39,226 nt of DNA from NCBI GenBank assembly GCA_040752595.1, contig JBFMGX010000048.1, forward strand, positions 1 through 39,226, given 5' to 3'. A program made the position numbers and the translations under genes. The stretch is from Candidatus Zixiibacteriota bacterium (lineage in GTDB: Bacteria > Zixibacteria > MSB-5A5 > WJJR01). The first letter of the stretch is position 1, and the number at the start of each line of letters is the position of its first letter. The notes beneath the pieces are model-generated. The model did not search any database. It saw nothing but the letters and a program-made list of their open reading frames with translations, and had not been told where the DNA came from. Shown here piece by piece: positions 14,917-22,306 of this stretch.

Positions 14917-15797
14917 CGACCGAATCGGTCACCATCGACCTGACGATCCTGTATGCCCTCTCGACCGAGGCGCAATTGGGGCCGAAGACTGTGGCGGCGT
15001 TGCTGGCGCATTTCGGCGACCCGGCGGCGATTTGGGACAGCGGCATCGATGATGTGGCGCGCGTGGCCCGTCTGACAAAGGATGGGATGGAGCGACTGGC
15101 GACGGCGCGCGGCTTGACCGACGCCCTGGCCGAGGACTTGACGCTGATTGTCGCCTCTGGTACGGCACCGATCGGTATTCATGATCCGCGGTACCCGCAC
15201 CGTCTGACGCGCCTGCCCGACCCGCCGACGATTCTCTATGTGCGCGGGACGATTCCCGACGAAAGTGCCACCGCCATCGCGGTGGTCGGATCGCATGAAG
15301 CCGATGCCGAGGGGATCGCCGAGGCGGTGGCTTGGGGGAAGGGGCTGGCGGAACGCGATGTCACGGTTGTGTCCGGCTTGGCGCGCGGGATCGATGGCGG
15401 CGCGCATGCCGGCGCCCTGGCTGGCGGCGGTCGGACGGTGGCGGTGCTGGGAGCGGGATTCGAACATATCTATCCGCCCGAACATGGCACGTTGGCAGAC
15501 GAGATCGAGCGCCAGGGCGCGCTGGTCTCCGAGTATTCTCCGCGTGAGCCCCTGACCAAGGGGCGGCTGATCTATCGCAATCGACTGATCGCGGCCTTGG
15601 CCGACGCGGTCGTTGTGGTGCGCCTCCGTGCCAATGCGCGCGGCTCGATGGAGGTGATTCGTCGCGCACGCGATCTGGCCTGCCCGGTCTTCTTGGTCGC
15701 AACCGACACGGGGAGCGAGTCCCAGCAGGCGGTCGCCGATGGGGCGATCCCGATGGGGCAACGGCCGGATTTTGATCTGGTGTTGAAGTATCTGTGA
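14913..15797 (+). CDS. dprA: DprA-like DNA-processing protein, divergent
   Basis: A 294-residue member of the DprA/Smf family, which loads RecA onto incoming single-stranded DNA during transformation. Residues about 1-90 form an HhH/SAM-like N-terminal region. The Rossmann-like domain shows AVVGSHEA (usually VGSR), VVSGLARGIDGGAH, TVAVLGAGFEHIYPPEH and YRNRLIAALADAVVVV, all in family order. Divergent points: VGSH for VGSR, and ARGSMEVIRRA where most members have a 'SGSLITAxxA' stretch. It starts at the ATG overlapping the previous stop (ATGA). The C-terminal winged-helix domain seen in many DprA proteins is absent. Confidence 0.75.
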   Translation: MTTESVTIDLTILYALSTEAQLGPKTVAALLAHFGDPAAIWDSGIDDVARVARLTKDGMERLATARGLTDALAEDLTLIVASGTAPIGIHDPRYPHRLTRLPDPPTILYVRGTIPDESATAIAVVGSHEADAEGIAEAVAWGKGLAERDVTVVSGLARGIDGGAHAGALAGGGRTVAVLGAGFEHIYPPEHGTLADEIERQGALVSEYSPREPLTKGRLIYRNRLIAALADAVVVVRLRANARGSMEVIRRARDLACPVFLVATDTGSESQQAVADGAIPMGQRPDFDLVLKYL

Positions 15798-16161
15798 GTC
15801 CGCGATGGGGTGTTTCGTTTCTGCGGGTTTCGACCAGTCGCGTAGGGTGCGTTCTCTGCTTGTGGCGAGCAAAGCCGAGCCGAACGCACCGCCTTTCTTC
15901 ATTGCGGTGCGTGCGAAGCACGCACCCTACCAATCTACCGAGAAGACGAAACGGAAGGCCATCGTAGACGAAGAAACAGGTTCCTCGCTTCCTTCACTTC
16001 GTTCGGGACAAGTCGCTCGGAACGACAATACCGCCTCGGAGATCAGAAATCCCCCCCGTCACCCCGAGCGGAGCGAGGGGTCTGCTTTTTCTGGTGAATC
16101 CTCATTACCTTGGAAGCTATAGGGGAATGACCGGAGGATTGATCTCACAAGGAGGTGTAGG
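15798..16161. other. 364-bp spacer made of repeats
   Basis: No gene. It contains an inverted repeat GTAGGGTGCG/CGCACCCTAC (15842-15851 with 15921-15930) enclosing a second GTGCG-rich arm pair, a copy of the TTCGGGACAAGTCGCTCGG repeat (about 15985-16022), and GTCACCCCGAGCGGAGCGAG (16059-16078). The last 20 nt are the leader of a small gene, with AAGGAGGT at 16149-16156. Confidence 0.6.
15842..15930. repeat. Inverted repeat GTAGGGTGCG...CGCACCCTAC
   Basis: A perfect 10-bp terminal inverted repeat around an 89-nt element with internal pairing (GAACGCACC, GGTGCGTGCGAAGCACGCACC). It has the look of a small non-autonomous repeat. Only this copy is present in the window. Confidence 0.55.
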
Positions 16162-16326
16162 ATGGGAAAGAACTGGTATGGGCTGGGCGTGGTGCTGTTG
16201 ATCCTGTCGCTGGTTGACATCGCGTTTCTCGACTACAGGGATCACACGGCGTACGGCACATTGGTGGCGATCTGGGGTGTGGTCTGCTTCGTGATGGGTC
16301 TGCGGGGGGAATTGAAGGGGAAGTAG
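16162..16326 (+). CDS. 54-residue membrane protein, unknown
   Basis: A small gene with a textbook start: AAGGAGGT lies 5 nt before the ATG. The product begins MGKNWYGLGVVLLILSLVD and has two hydrophobic segments (about 6-22 and 31-47) separated by FLDYRDHTAYG, ending in the basic tail ELKGK. Two membrane spans with both ends in the cytoplasm is the simplest reading. I recognise no family. It lies 220 bp upstream of the sigma-factor gene; a perfect 28-nt palindrome (16400-16427) sits between them. Confidence 0.6.
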   Translation: MGKNWYGLGVVLLILSLVDIAFLDYRDHTAYGTLVAIWGVVCFVMGLRGELKGK

Positions 16327-16399
16327 CCCGATTGGCTGATCGTTCGGCGGGCAGCCGGTCCTGAGCTGGCCGAGGGAAGCCCGCCCTCATGGTGGATCT

Positions 16400-16427
16400 G
16401 TAGGGGCGTATGGCCATACGCCCCTAC
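16400..16427. repeat. Perfect 28-nt palindrome
   Basis: GTAGGGGCGTATGG followed by its exact reverse complement CCATACGCCCCTAC, with no loop. It lies between the small membrane gene and the sigma gene and might form a cruciform or a terminator stem; no T-tract follows. Confidence 0.75.
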
Positions 16428-16502
16428 GTCTTGCGCGCCACGCGGTCTCGGGGGCGCGCGGTTTTCTTGTTGGCTGCAGCGAAGTTCACTACCGGATTGT
16501 CA

Positions 16503-16508
16503 TATAAT
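16503..16508 (+). promoter_or_regulatory. Candidate -10 box of the sigma/anti-sigma unit
   Basis: A perfect TATAAT, 38 nt before the sigma-factor ATG. No good TTGACA lies 16-18 nt upstream (GAAGTTCACT is the nearest sequence), so the call rests on the -10 alone. Confidence 0.4.
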
Positions 16509-16546
16509 CAGAGACAGCCAAAGGGCTGAAGGGGACAGATCGCTCC

Positions 16547-17142
16547 ATGGAACTCAACCGAACAGTGCGCTTCGAGACGCTCCTGGAGCCGGTGCATCAG
16601 TCCGCGACGCGGTTCTGTCTGCGTTTGTGCACGACGCGGGCGGACGCCGAGGACCTCTACCATGATGCCCTGCTGGCGGCCTGGCACGGTTTACCCGGTC
16701 TGAAGGACGATGGGCGGTTCAGACCATGGTTGTTCCGCATCATCGTCAACACCTTCCGCAACCGCGAGCGTCGCAAGCGCTGGCGACGCTGGCTGTCGTG
16801 GGAGGGTAATCAGGAATCCGGGGGGAAGAGTTGGGCTCCGGGGCGGCGGCGGTGGATCCCCGTGGCCGTCTCGACGCCCGGCGCTGGGTGGCGCGTGCCT
16901 TGAATGTGCTGTCGGCGGAGGATCGTTCGCTCGTGGTGCTGTTTGAGCTCGAACAGTACACGGCGGCGGAGTTGGCAGTGATTTGGAATTCCCCTGAAGG
17001 GACGATCCGTTCGCGTCTGTCCCGGGCCCGGGCGAAGATGCGCGCGGCGATTGAGGTACACCTGCCGGGGGACAGCGCGGCGATCGTGAGTCAACGAGAG
17101 GTGGAGTATGAACTGCAGCGAACTCAAACGGCGACTGAGTGA
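16547..17142 (+). CDS. ECF-type sigma factor gene, split by a -1 frame change
   Basis: Sigma-70 family regulator of the extracytoplasmic-function group. The first frame (from ATG 16547) encodes region 2: ATRFCLRLCTTRADAEDLYHDALLAAW, then RFRPWLFRIIVNTFRNRERR. Region 4 lies in the -1 frame downstream: ALNVLSAEDRSLVVLFELEQ, then YTAAELAVIWNSPEGTIRSR, a normal helix-turn-helix. The first frame ends at 16903; the second is open from upstream of 16831 to 17142. The two join smoothly if one G is removed from the GGGGGG run at 16820-16825, giving about 198 residues, a normal ECF length. Ribosomal or transcriptional slippage, a real mutation, and a sequencing error are all possible. The end overlaps the anti-sigma gene by 35 nt. 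Confidence 0.75.
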
Positions 17143-18142
17143 CCCGATTGGGTTTCACTCTCCCGATGCGGCGGCGCACATCCGTGCCTGCCCGGAGTGC
17201 CGTCGTGTCTGGGAGGCGGAGCGCCTCCTGCGCGATGGCTTGGCGGCGGCGCGTACGGATGGGGATGCCGTGCATGCGATGGGGATCGCGTCGGCCTGGG
17301 TGAAAGCGGTGGTCGAGCCGGAAAGGAGACATCCGATGAAATCGTTTGTGAAGAACCCGTTGGCATCGGCGCGGCGCCGTTGGAGTGTGAGCTTGGCGGC
17401 GGCCGCGGTGGTGCTGGCGTTTCTGGTGTTGGTGCCGTTCTCCTATGAGCACACGGTGGGGACGCGCCTGTTGATGACCTCCGCTGATCCCGAGATGGCG
17501 CAGGTGGACCTGAATGCGCTCACGGAACGGCTGGCGGCCTCCGGATTGGGCGCGGTGAATGTCGCCTGGTCGAATGAGGCCGGTGGCCGGGCGCTGGCCT
17601 ACTATGTCCATGGTTCTTCGTCCGATGCGATGGCGGCCTTCGCGGCGACGCGCGATTTGATTCCGGCGGAGGTGGGCAATGTGATGATCGCGCCTTGGCG
17701 GGTGCGTGAATCGGGGAGTCTCTTGGCCCAAATCGGCTCACGGGTGGTGGAGATCAGTGTCTCCGGCGAGGGGAAGACCGAGGATGAGATGGCCGCGGAA
17801 GTCCGTCAGCAACTGGAAGCACAAGGAATACAGGCGGCGAATGTGACGGTCCGAAAGAGCCAGAGCGATTCCTGCACGACCGTCCAGATCGGACTGAGCG
17901 GCGATGCCGGTGAAGGTTCTGTGGAGGCGCAACTGAAGTGCGTCGTCAACGGTGCCGAGCCGGGGATGGGTGCAGACGGTACGATCGCGGCGAAGGTCGT
18001 CCTGCCCGATTCCACCCTGACCGATGACGAGAAGATCGCCGAGATCAAGCGGCAGTTGGCGGCCCAAGGAGTGCAGGACGCCACCGTGACCATCGAGAAT
18101 GGCATGATCAAGGTGGAGTGCAATTCCAAGATCGTGAAGTAG
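17108..18142 (+). CDS. Anti-sigma factor-like zinc-finger membrane protein
   Basis: A 344-residue protein. Residues 1-45 contain HIRACPEC, the H-x3-C-x2-C zinc-binding motif of anti-sigma (ZAS) domains. Residues about 94-110 form one membrane span (VSLAAAAVVLAFLVLV). The remainder is outside the cytoplasm and carries three related segments ending in a G-x-x-x-A-x-V-x-V strand: LTERLAASGLGAVNVAW, VRQQLEAQGIQAANVTV and IKRQLAAQGVQDATVTI. The gene overlaps the sigma gene, the usual arrangement for a sigma/anti-sigma pair: the zinc domain would hold the sigma factor at the membrane until a signal reaches the outer domain. A second start (ATG 17336, MKSFVKNP) has AAAGGAG 8 nt upstream, better than the first start's site, and would make a form lacking the zinc finger. 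Confidence 0.75.
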   Translation: MNCSELKRRLSDPIGFHSPDAAAHIRACPECRRVWEAERLLRDGLAAARTDGDAVHAMGIASAWVKAVVEPERRHPMKSFVKNPLASARRRWSVSLAAAAVVLAFLVLVPFSYEHTVGTRLLMTSADPEMAQVDLNALTERLAASGLGAVNVAWSNEAGGRALAYYVHGSSSDAMAAFAATRDLIPAEVGNVMIAPWRVRESGSLLAQIGSRVVEISVSGEGKTEDEMAAEVRQQLEAQGIQAANVTVRKSQSDSCTTVQIGLSGDAGEGSVEAQLKCVVNGAEPGMGADGTIAAKVVLPDSTLTDDEKIAEIKRQLAAQGVQDATVTIENGMIKVECNSKIVK

Positions 18143-18163
18143 CGATTAGCGGCGCAATACGGC

Positions 18164-18196
18164 AACGGCGCATCCGTCCGCAACGGATGCGCCGTT
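18164..18196 (+). terminator. Terminator hairpin after the anti-sigma gene
   Basis: A perfect 14-bp stem AACGGCGCATCCGT/ACGGATGCGCCGTT with loop CCGCA lies 22 nt past the stop codon. The following CGTCTCTCC is only weakly T-rich, but position and stability fit a transcription stop. Confidence 0.65.
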
Positions 18197-18231
18197 CGTC
18201 TCTCCCTGCCCCTGACCTCGGTTCTATCTTC

Positions 18232-18370
18232 CCTCACCCGCCCGCCTGCGGCGGGCGACCTCTCCCGGAGGGAGGGGTTATCAACACCCGACTGTAGGTC
18301 AGGAGCCCTGCTTGCAGCGAACGAAGTCGAGCTGCGCTCCTGACATGAGTTCCGCGATCGGAGATCGCGG
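18232..18370. repeat. Repeat cluster between convergent genes
   Basis: Contains CCCGCCTGCGGCGGGCGACC, then CTCTCCCGGAGGGAGG, an inverted pair GTCAGGAGC/GCTCCTGAC (about 18298-18343), and CCGCGATC-GGA-GATCGCGG (18352-18370). It fills the gap between the anti-sigma gene and the convergent barrel gene. Confidence 0.55.
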
Positions 18371-18383
18371 GCACGCGAAGGTG

Positions 18384-19046
18384 CTACAGACGGAACCGCA
18401 GGCCGAACTGCACGCGGCCCGAGGTGATCGCGATGTCGTCGGCCAACTCATAGTCGTCGTCGTTGATCACCCGGGTGTCGAGCTGCCCGGAGAGCATCCC
18501 CACCTCGGCAAAGAGCGCCGTGCGCCGGCCGATGAACTTGTCGATTCCCAATGCCAGCCCGACCGAGGGGCCAAAGTACCCGTTGTCGTCCTCGTGGCGA
18601 TGGCGCATCGCATAGCGGGTCTGGTCCTCCCAGAGGAAGACGCCGCCGAACGAGACCTTGCCGTACGGCTGCCACAGGTGGCGATAGCCGCTGTTGGGGG
18701 CATACTTGATCCCGAAGTGGCCATAGCCAAAGGTCATGTCGCCCTGTGGCGTGTTGTGCTCCGAGCCGTTCCCCTCGAAGAAGAGCGAGATGCTACGGTC
18801 GATGCCGAGCGCCAGCCCGAAGAAGAATGAACCGTCGGAGTCGAGTTCATCGAGGTAGTCGTAGTCATCGTCATCGATCGTGTAGCTCTGGCCGCCGAGG
18901 CCGGCATAGATCTGAAATCCCTTCTGGGTGTAGTCCATGTTGGGATCTCGCAGGTCGCGGTAGCGGATGCGGGCATCGGCGGTGGCGGAGGTCAACGTGA
19001 CCATCGCCACGGCGATCCACCAGATGTGTGACTTCTTGGCTGACAT
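18384..19046 (-). CDS. Outer-membrane beta-barrel protein
   Basis: A 220-residue exported protein. It starts at the ATG at 19046, which has AGGAGG 7 nt upstream and leads straight into a signal peptide (KKSHIWWIAVAMVTLTSATADA). The mature part alternates polar and hydrophobic residues in strands (FQIYAGLGGQSYTI, GSFFFGLALGIDRSISLFFEG, TALFAEVGMLSGQL) with acidic turns such as DDDDYDYLDE. It ends FGLRFRL, close to the C-terminal strand that barrel-assembly machinery recognises. No specific family or ligand can be named. Length suggests an 8- to 10-strand barrel of the OmpW/OmpA-like type. Confidence 0.7.
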   Translation of the reverse strand: MSAKKSHIWWIAVAMVTLTSATADARIRYRDLRDPNMDYTQKGFQIYAGLGGQSYTIDDDDYDYLDELDSDGSFFFGLALGIDRSISLFFEGNGSEHNTPQGDMTFGYGHFGIKYAPNSGYRHLWQPYGKVSFGGVFLWEDQTRYAMRHRHEDDNGYFGPSVGLALGIDKFIGRRTALFAEVGMLSGQLDTRVINDDDYELADDIAITSGRVQFGLRFRL

Positions 19047-19255
19047 GTTGTGCCTCCTGGATCTCTGGTGCAGCGTTTGTTGCGCTCGCCGTTGTCGACC
19101 CGGTATTGTGCGTCGCACCGGGTCGTTCACGCACTCAGCAAGGCCCGTGCCGAAACATGGCTACTCATTGAATGGCAACAAGTTCACCCGCCAGGGTCGG
19201 TGGTCGACCAGGCGGTATGCACAAGTTCCGGGCGGCAATCAGAACGTAGACAGAA

Positions 19256-19276
19256 CAGGGGGCTGAAAGCCCCCTG
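19256..19276. repeat. CAGGGGGCT hairpin, family copy
   Basis: CAGGGGGCT-GAA-AGCCCCCTG followed by TCCTCGA. It lies 29 nt past the stop of the minus-strand DUF4234 gene, so it may also act as its terminator stem. Confidence 0.7.
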
Positions 19277-19305
19277 TCCTCGATGCCGGGTGGTGGGACC
19301 GGATC

Positions 19306-19632
19306 TCACACCGTCGTCGCGCGGCGGTTGAGCTCGGTCTGGACGATGAACCAAATCGCCGGGCAGAAGACGATCCAGAGGATGAAGATGATCCAACGGT
19401 TCAGTTTCTCGCTGGAGACCTTCTCGAAGAGTTCGGCGTACTTGTAGACGGCGTACAGGTTGATGAACGGGATGAACATGAGCACGGTCCACAGCCCGGG
19501 GCTGGCGGCGGCGTCATTGGCGAGGAACTTTAGTTCGCAGGCGGTCTGGTAGAACCAGTAGATGCCATAGATGCCCAGCGTGATGATCATCAGGAACACT
19601 TGCGCGACCATGTTGCGGTTTTTCACGGCCAT
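19306..19632 (-). CDS. DUF4234-type membrane protein
   Basis: A 108-residue membrane protein of the DUF4234 type: MVAQVFLMIITLGIYGIYWFY with the characteristic 'TLGIYxIYWFY' turn, a second span PGLWTVLMFIPFINLYAVYKY and a third WIIFILWIVFCPAIWFIVQ. Function of the family is unknown. The start is well supported by GAGGAGGT about 9 nt upstream. It is followed on the same strand by the barrel gene after a 259-bp gap; they are probably separate units because a hairpin lies between. Confidence 0.75.
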   Translation of the reverse strand: MAVKNRNMVAQVFLMIITLGIYGIYWFYQTACELKFLANDAAASPGLWTVLMFIPFINLYAVYKYAELFEKVSSEKLNRWIIFILWIVFCPAIWFIVQTELNRRATTV

Positions 19633-19703
19633 GGGATTCTACCTCCTCTCCCTCTGTGGGGACGACGTAAGGTATATACCGACAACATTCGTCCGCAATG
19701 ATT

Positions 19704-21542
19704 TCACACCGCCAATCGCTGGACCACGTACTGGGCCACGTCCTCCACGACAACATCCTCGCCGCGGCCGAGGTCGTTGGTGGCGTCGCGGATCATGATC
19801 TGACAGAAGGGGCAGGCGACGGCGATCTTGTTGGCCCCGGTGCGCAGGAGCTCCTCGGTGCGTTCGTGGTTGATCCGTTTGCCTTTGGTCTCCTCGGCGA
19901 AGATCATCGCGCCGCCGGCTCCGCAACAGAAGGAGCGTTCACGGGTCCGCTGCGGTTCCAGGTGCGAACCGACAGATTGGGCCAGCAGACGGCGCGGATT
20001 CTCGATGTCGCCCTTCTCGCCATAGCGCGACAGATAACAGGGGTCGTGATAGACGGTCCGTGCCGGATCGCCATCGGCGGTGAGTTCCAACTTCCCGGTG
20101 GCGACCAGATCATTGATCAGGCGCGAGTGATGGATGATCTCAACAGTGGGATCAAGACCGAAGTCCTTGTATTCGGTCAGCGTGCGGATGCAGTGCGGGC
20201 AGGTCGAGACGATCTTCTTGACGCCTGCCGCCTTCAGCAACTCCACATTGGCGGTCGCCAGTTCAGTGAACAAGTACTCGTTGCCGGCGCGACGGGCGGC
20301 ATCGCCGGTGCATTGCTCATCGGGGAGAACGCCATACGACACGCCGGCGGCGTCGAGAATCTGCTTGAATGCCAGCGAGACCTTGCGATACTGGACATCG
20401 AAGCGCGCCACGCATCCCATCCAATAGAGCCACTCGTGGCCATCATATGTCGGATAGTTGTGTTCCTGGAGAAACTCGTGCGCCTGTGGTGTCGGATAGG
20501 CCCAGGGATTCTGCAAACGTTCCAGATTGCCGAAGAAGGTGTTGAACGTGTGCGGGACATTCCCCTCGGCGGTGAGGCCGCGACGGGTCTCCAGGATCGG
20601 AATCACCTGATCGATCCCGACCGGGCACTGGTAGGTGCAGGCGCCGCACGTGGTGCACTGCCAGAGGATTTCTTCCGGGATGGTGGCGCCGACGATGGCC
20701 TGCTGTGGGTCTTTCAGAAATCCGGCGCGCAGATCGAGCATCAGTTGTTTGGGATCGAGCAGTTTCCCCGTGCCGCGCGCCGGGCAATGATCATAACAGC
20801 GGCCGCATTCGACACAGGTAAAGGCGCCGAGCGCCGTGTGCGATGACAGATCGGTCAGCTTGGCGGCGCCGAATTGCTCTTTCTCAAAGTCGAGCGGGCG
20901 CAGCTTCGCCAGCTCGAAGTCCTTCAGGAAGGTGGTCACCGGCGAGAGCACCAGATGCAGGTGCTTCGAACGGGGGATCAGCCACATAAAGGCGAGGATG
21001 GCGAGCGCATGGAGCCACCAGTTGACACGGGCTGTCGCCGTGCTGCGATCGATCAGGACATAGAGGTCGAGGAGATATGTGACCATCAAGAAGGCGATCA
21101 AGAACGCCACGATTCCCGATTCGATCTTGACAGTACCCAACGCCGCCGGGCGCCAGGCAAAGCGACGGATCGCCAACGCCATGATGCCGATCAAGACCGC
21201 GACCGCGAAGACCGCGACGATCGTCGCCACAACGGTCCGCAGGACGCCATGCCCCAGGATTGTCCCGCCATACCCGTGAGCAAAATGATCGAGCGTGACT
21301 GGGATGAATGTCAAGAAACCCCAGAAGACCAGAGCGTGCATGAATCCAGCGAAGGGGCGCTGGGTGATCACCTTGCCTTGGAGAATGACCTCCCAGACGA
21401 ATCGCATCAGCCGTCGCGGCACCCGGTCGATGCGAAACGGCCCGGTGGCCTGCGCGATACGGCGGAGGCGATAGAGCACGGGCTGGATGAAACCATAGAG
21501 CCCGAGCAGGATCGCGACGGTGAGAAACGACTTCTCAATCAT
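19704..21542 (-). CDS. Membrane Fe-S oxidoreductase with CCG domains (HdrD/EMO-like)
   Basis: A 612-residue respiratory protein. Residues 1 to about 200 hold five or six membrane spans of NarI-like type, with several candidate haem His residues (for example 69, 86, 178). Two [4Fe-4S] sites follow: C243/C246/C249/C253 (CVECGRCYDHCP) and C296/C299/C302/C306 (CTTCGACTYQCP). The C-terminal half has two CCG-type modules: one degenerate (QCTGD... CPHC), one canonical (DPCYL... FCCGAGG... CPFC). The layout matches the heterodisulfide-reductase D/GlpC superfamily and the membrane 'EtfAB:menaquinone oxidoreductase' (EMO) described in fatty-acid-oxidising anaerobes. That role is an inference: no etfAB genes lie here. 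Upstream of the ATG there is repeat DNA and no clear ribosome-binding site. Confidence 0.8.
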   Translation of the reverse strand: MIEKSFLTVAILLGLYGFIQPVLYRLRRIAQATGPFRIDRVPRRLMRFVWEVILQGKVITQRPFAGFMHALVFWGFLTFIPVTLDHFAHGYGGTILGHGVLRTVVATIVAVFAVAVLIGIMALAIRRFAWRPAALGTVKIESGIVAFLIAFLMVTYLLDLYVLIDRSTATARVNWWLHALAILAFMWLIPRSKHLHLVLSPVTTFLKDFELAKLRPLDFEKEQFGAAKLTDLSSHTALGAFTCVECGRCYDHCPARGTGKLLDPKQLMLDLRAGFLKDPQQAIVGATIPEEILWQCTTCGACTYQCPVGIDQVIPILETRRGLTAEGNVPHTFNTFFGNLERLQNPWAYPTPQAHEFLQEHNYPTYDGHEWLYWMGCVARFDVQYRKVSLAFKQILDAAGVSYGVLPDEQCTGDAARRAGNEYLFTELATANVELLKAAGVKKIVSTCPHCIRTLTEYKDFGLDPTVEIIHHSRLINDLVATGKLELTADGDPARTVYHDPCYLSRYGEKGDIENPRRLLAQSVGSHLEPQRTRERSFCCGAGGAMIFAEETKGKRINHERTEELLRTGANKIAVACPFCQIMIRDATNDLGRGEDVVVEDVAQYVVQRLAV

Positions 21543-21570
21543 GATGCCACATGATGACGGCAGGCGGCTT

Positions 21571-21632
21571 GTCCCGAGCGACTTGTCCTGAGCGGAGTCG
21601 AAGGAAGTCGAGGGGTGCCCACCCTACGTCCG
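21571..21632. repeat. GACTTGTCCTGAGCG-type repeat
   Basis: CTTGTCCCGAGCGACTTGTC, then CTGAGCGGAGTCGAAGGAAG. It lies just upstream of the Fe-S oxidoreductase start and may have replaced its original leader. Confidence 0.6.
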
Positions 21633-21648
21633 CAATGACAACGGCTGT

Positions 21649-21672
21649 GTGCCACGGGTCTTCAGACCCGTG
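21649..21672. repeat. GTGCCAC palindrome half-unit
   Basis: GTGCCAC runs into CACGGGTC-TTCA-GACCCGTG (21653-21672). It has the same core as the unit at 3156-3227 but no closing GTGGCAC nearby. Confidence 0.7.
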
Positions 21673-21694
21673 AAGGACAGGCGATGTGCCCGCC

Positions 21695-21949
21695 CTACTC
21701 TTCTTCTTCCTTCTCCACGACAATCGTCAGCTTCGAGGCCAGCGCGCCAATGATCCCGACCGCGGCGAGGACCGGCGCCACGGCGGCGCCGATCACGCCG
21801 ACGGTGAGCGGGATCTTGCCCAGCATCTTGCCCTCATCGTTCTTGACGATGATGCTGCGGATGTTGCCCTGGTGGATCAGCTCTTCAATCTTGTCGCGAA
21901 GCTTCCCGCCGGTGATGCGCAGCTCCTCGGTCACGGTTCTGGCGGCCAT
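21695..21949 (-). CDS. DUF4342 protein
   Basis: An 84-residue protein of the DUF4342 family: VTEELRITGGKLRDKIEELI, then QGNIRSIIVKNDEGKMLGKI and a hydrophobic Val/Ala/Gly segment (about 49-72), ending in acidic residues. The family is small, unstudied and often encoded near stress or ribosome-related genes. GGAGGGAGGG lies about 5 nt upstream of the ATG. It starts 15 nt after the dodecin stop, so the two form an operon. Confidence 0.8.
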   Translation of the reverse strand: MAARTVTEELRITGGKLRDKIEELIHQGNIRSIIVKNDEGKMLGKIPLTVGVIGAAVAPVLAAVGIIGALASKLTIVVEKEEEE

Positions 21950-21964
21950 GATACCCTCCCTCCG

Positions 21965-22174
21965 TTAATCTTCAATCAGCCGAAATCCGATGCGGACCAG
22001 CACCTGGTATTCGGCGATCTTGCCGTCCTTGAAGCCGCCCCGGATCTCCTTCACTTCAAACCAGGCCAGGCCTTTGAGCGTCCGGCTGGCTTCTTTCACG
22101 GCGTTCTCCACTGCCTCTTCGATCTTGGTTGGTGAACATCCGACGACTTCGACGATCTTGTAGACTTTTTCCAT
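21965..22174 (-). CDS. Dodecin
   Basis: A 69-residue dodecin-family protein, a small dodecamer that binds flavins (or, in some bacteria, CoA/FMN). The start at 22174 is set by GGAGGT 7 nt upstream; the longer frame lacks a site. The sequence has the family layout: MEKVYKIVEVVGCSPTKIEE, a helix EAVENAVKEASRTL, then LAWFEVKEIRGGF with the conserved Trp that stacks on the flavin, and AEYQVLVRIGF with the Gln contacting it. First gene of an operon with DUF4342. Confidence 0.9.
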   Translation of the reverse strand: MEKVYKIVEVVGCSPTKIEEAVENAVKEASRTLKGLAWFEVKEIRGGFKDGKIAEYQVLVRIGFRLIED

Positions 22175-22248
22175 GGTTTGACCTCCGGTTGCGACGATAA
22201 GGTAGGAGGTTTCGGAAATGCCGACAAGTGGGAACACATCGAATGGGT

Positions 22249-22274
22249 AAACAAGGGGCTTCAGCCCCTTGTTT
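22249..22274. repeat. AAACAAGGGGCT hairpin
   Basis: An inverted repeat of 12 bp with a TC centre, the longest member of the CAAGGGGCT family. It lies between the dodecin start and the end of the minus-strand thioredoxin-domain gene. Read on the minus strand it is followed by TTTACCC, so it may end that transcript. Confidence 0.7.
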
Positions 22275-22306
22275 GCCGATGTCACGGCGGTCTCGGTCGT
22301 GTTTGC

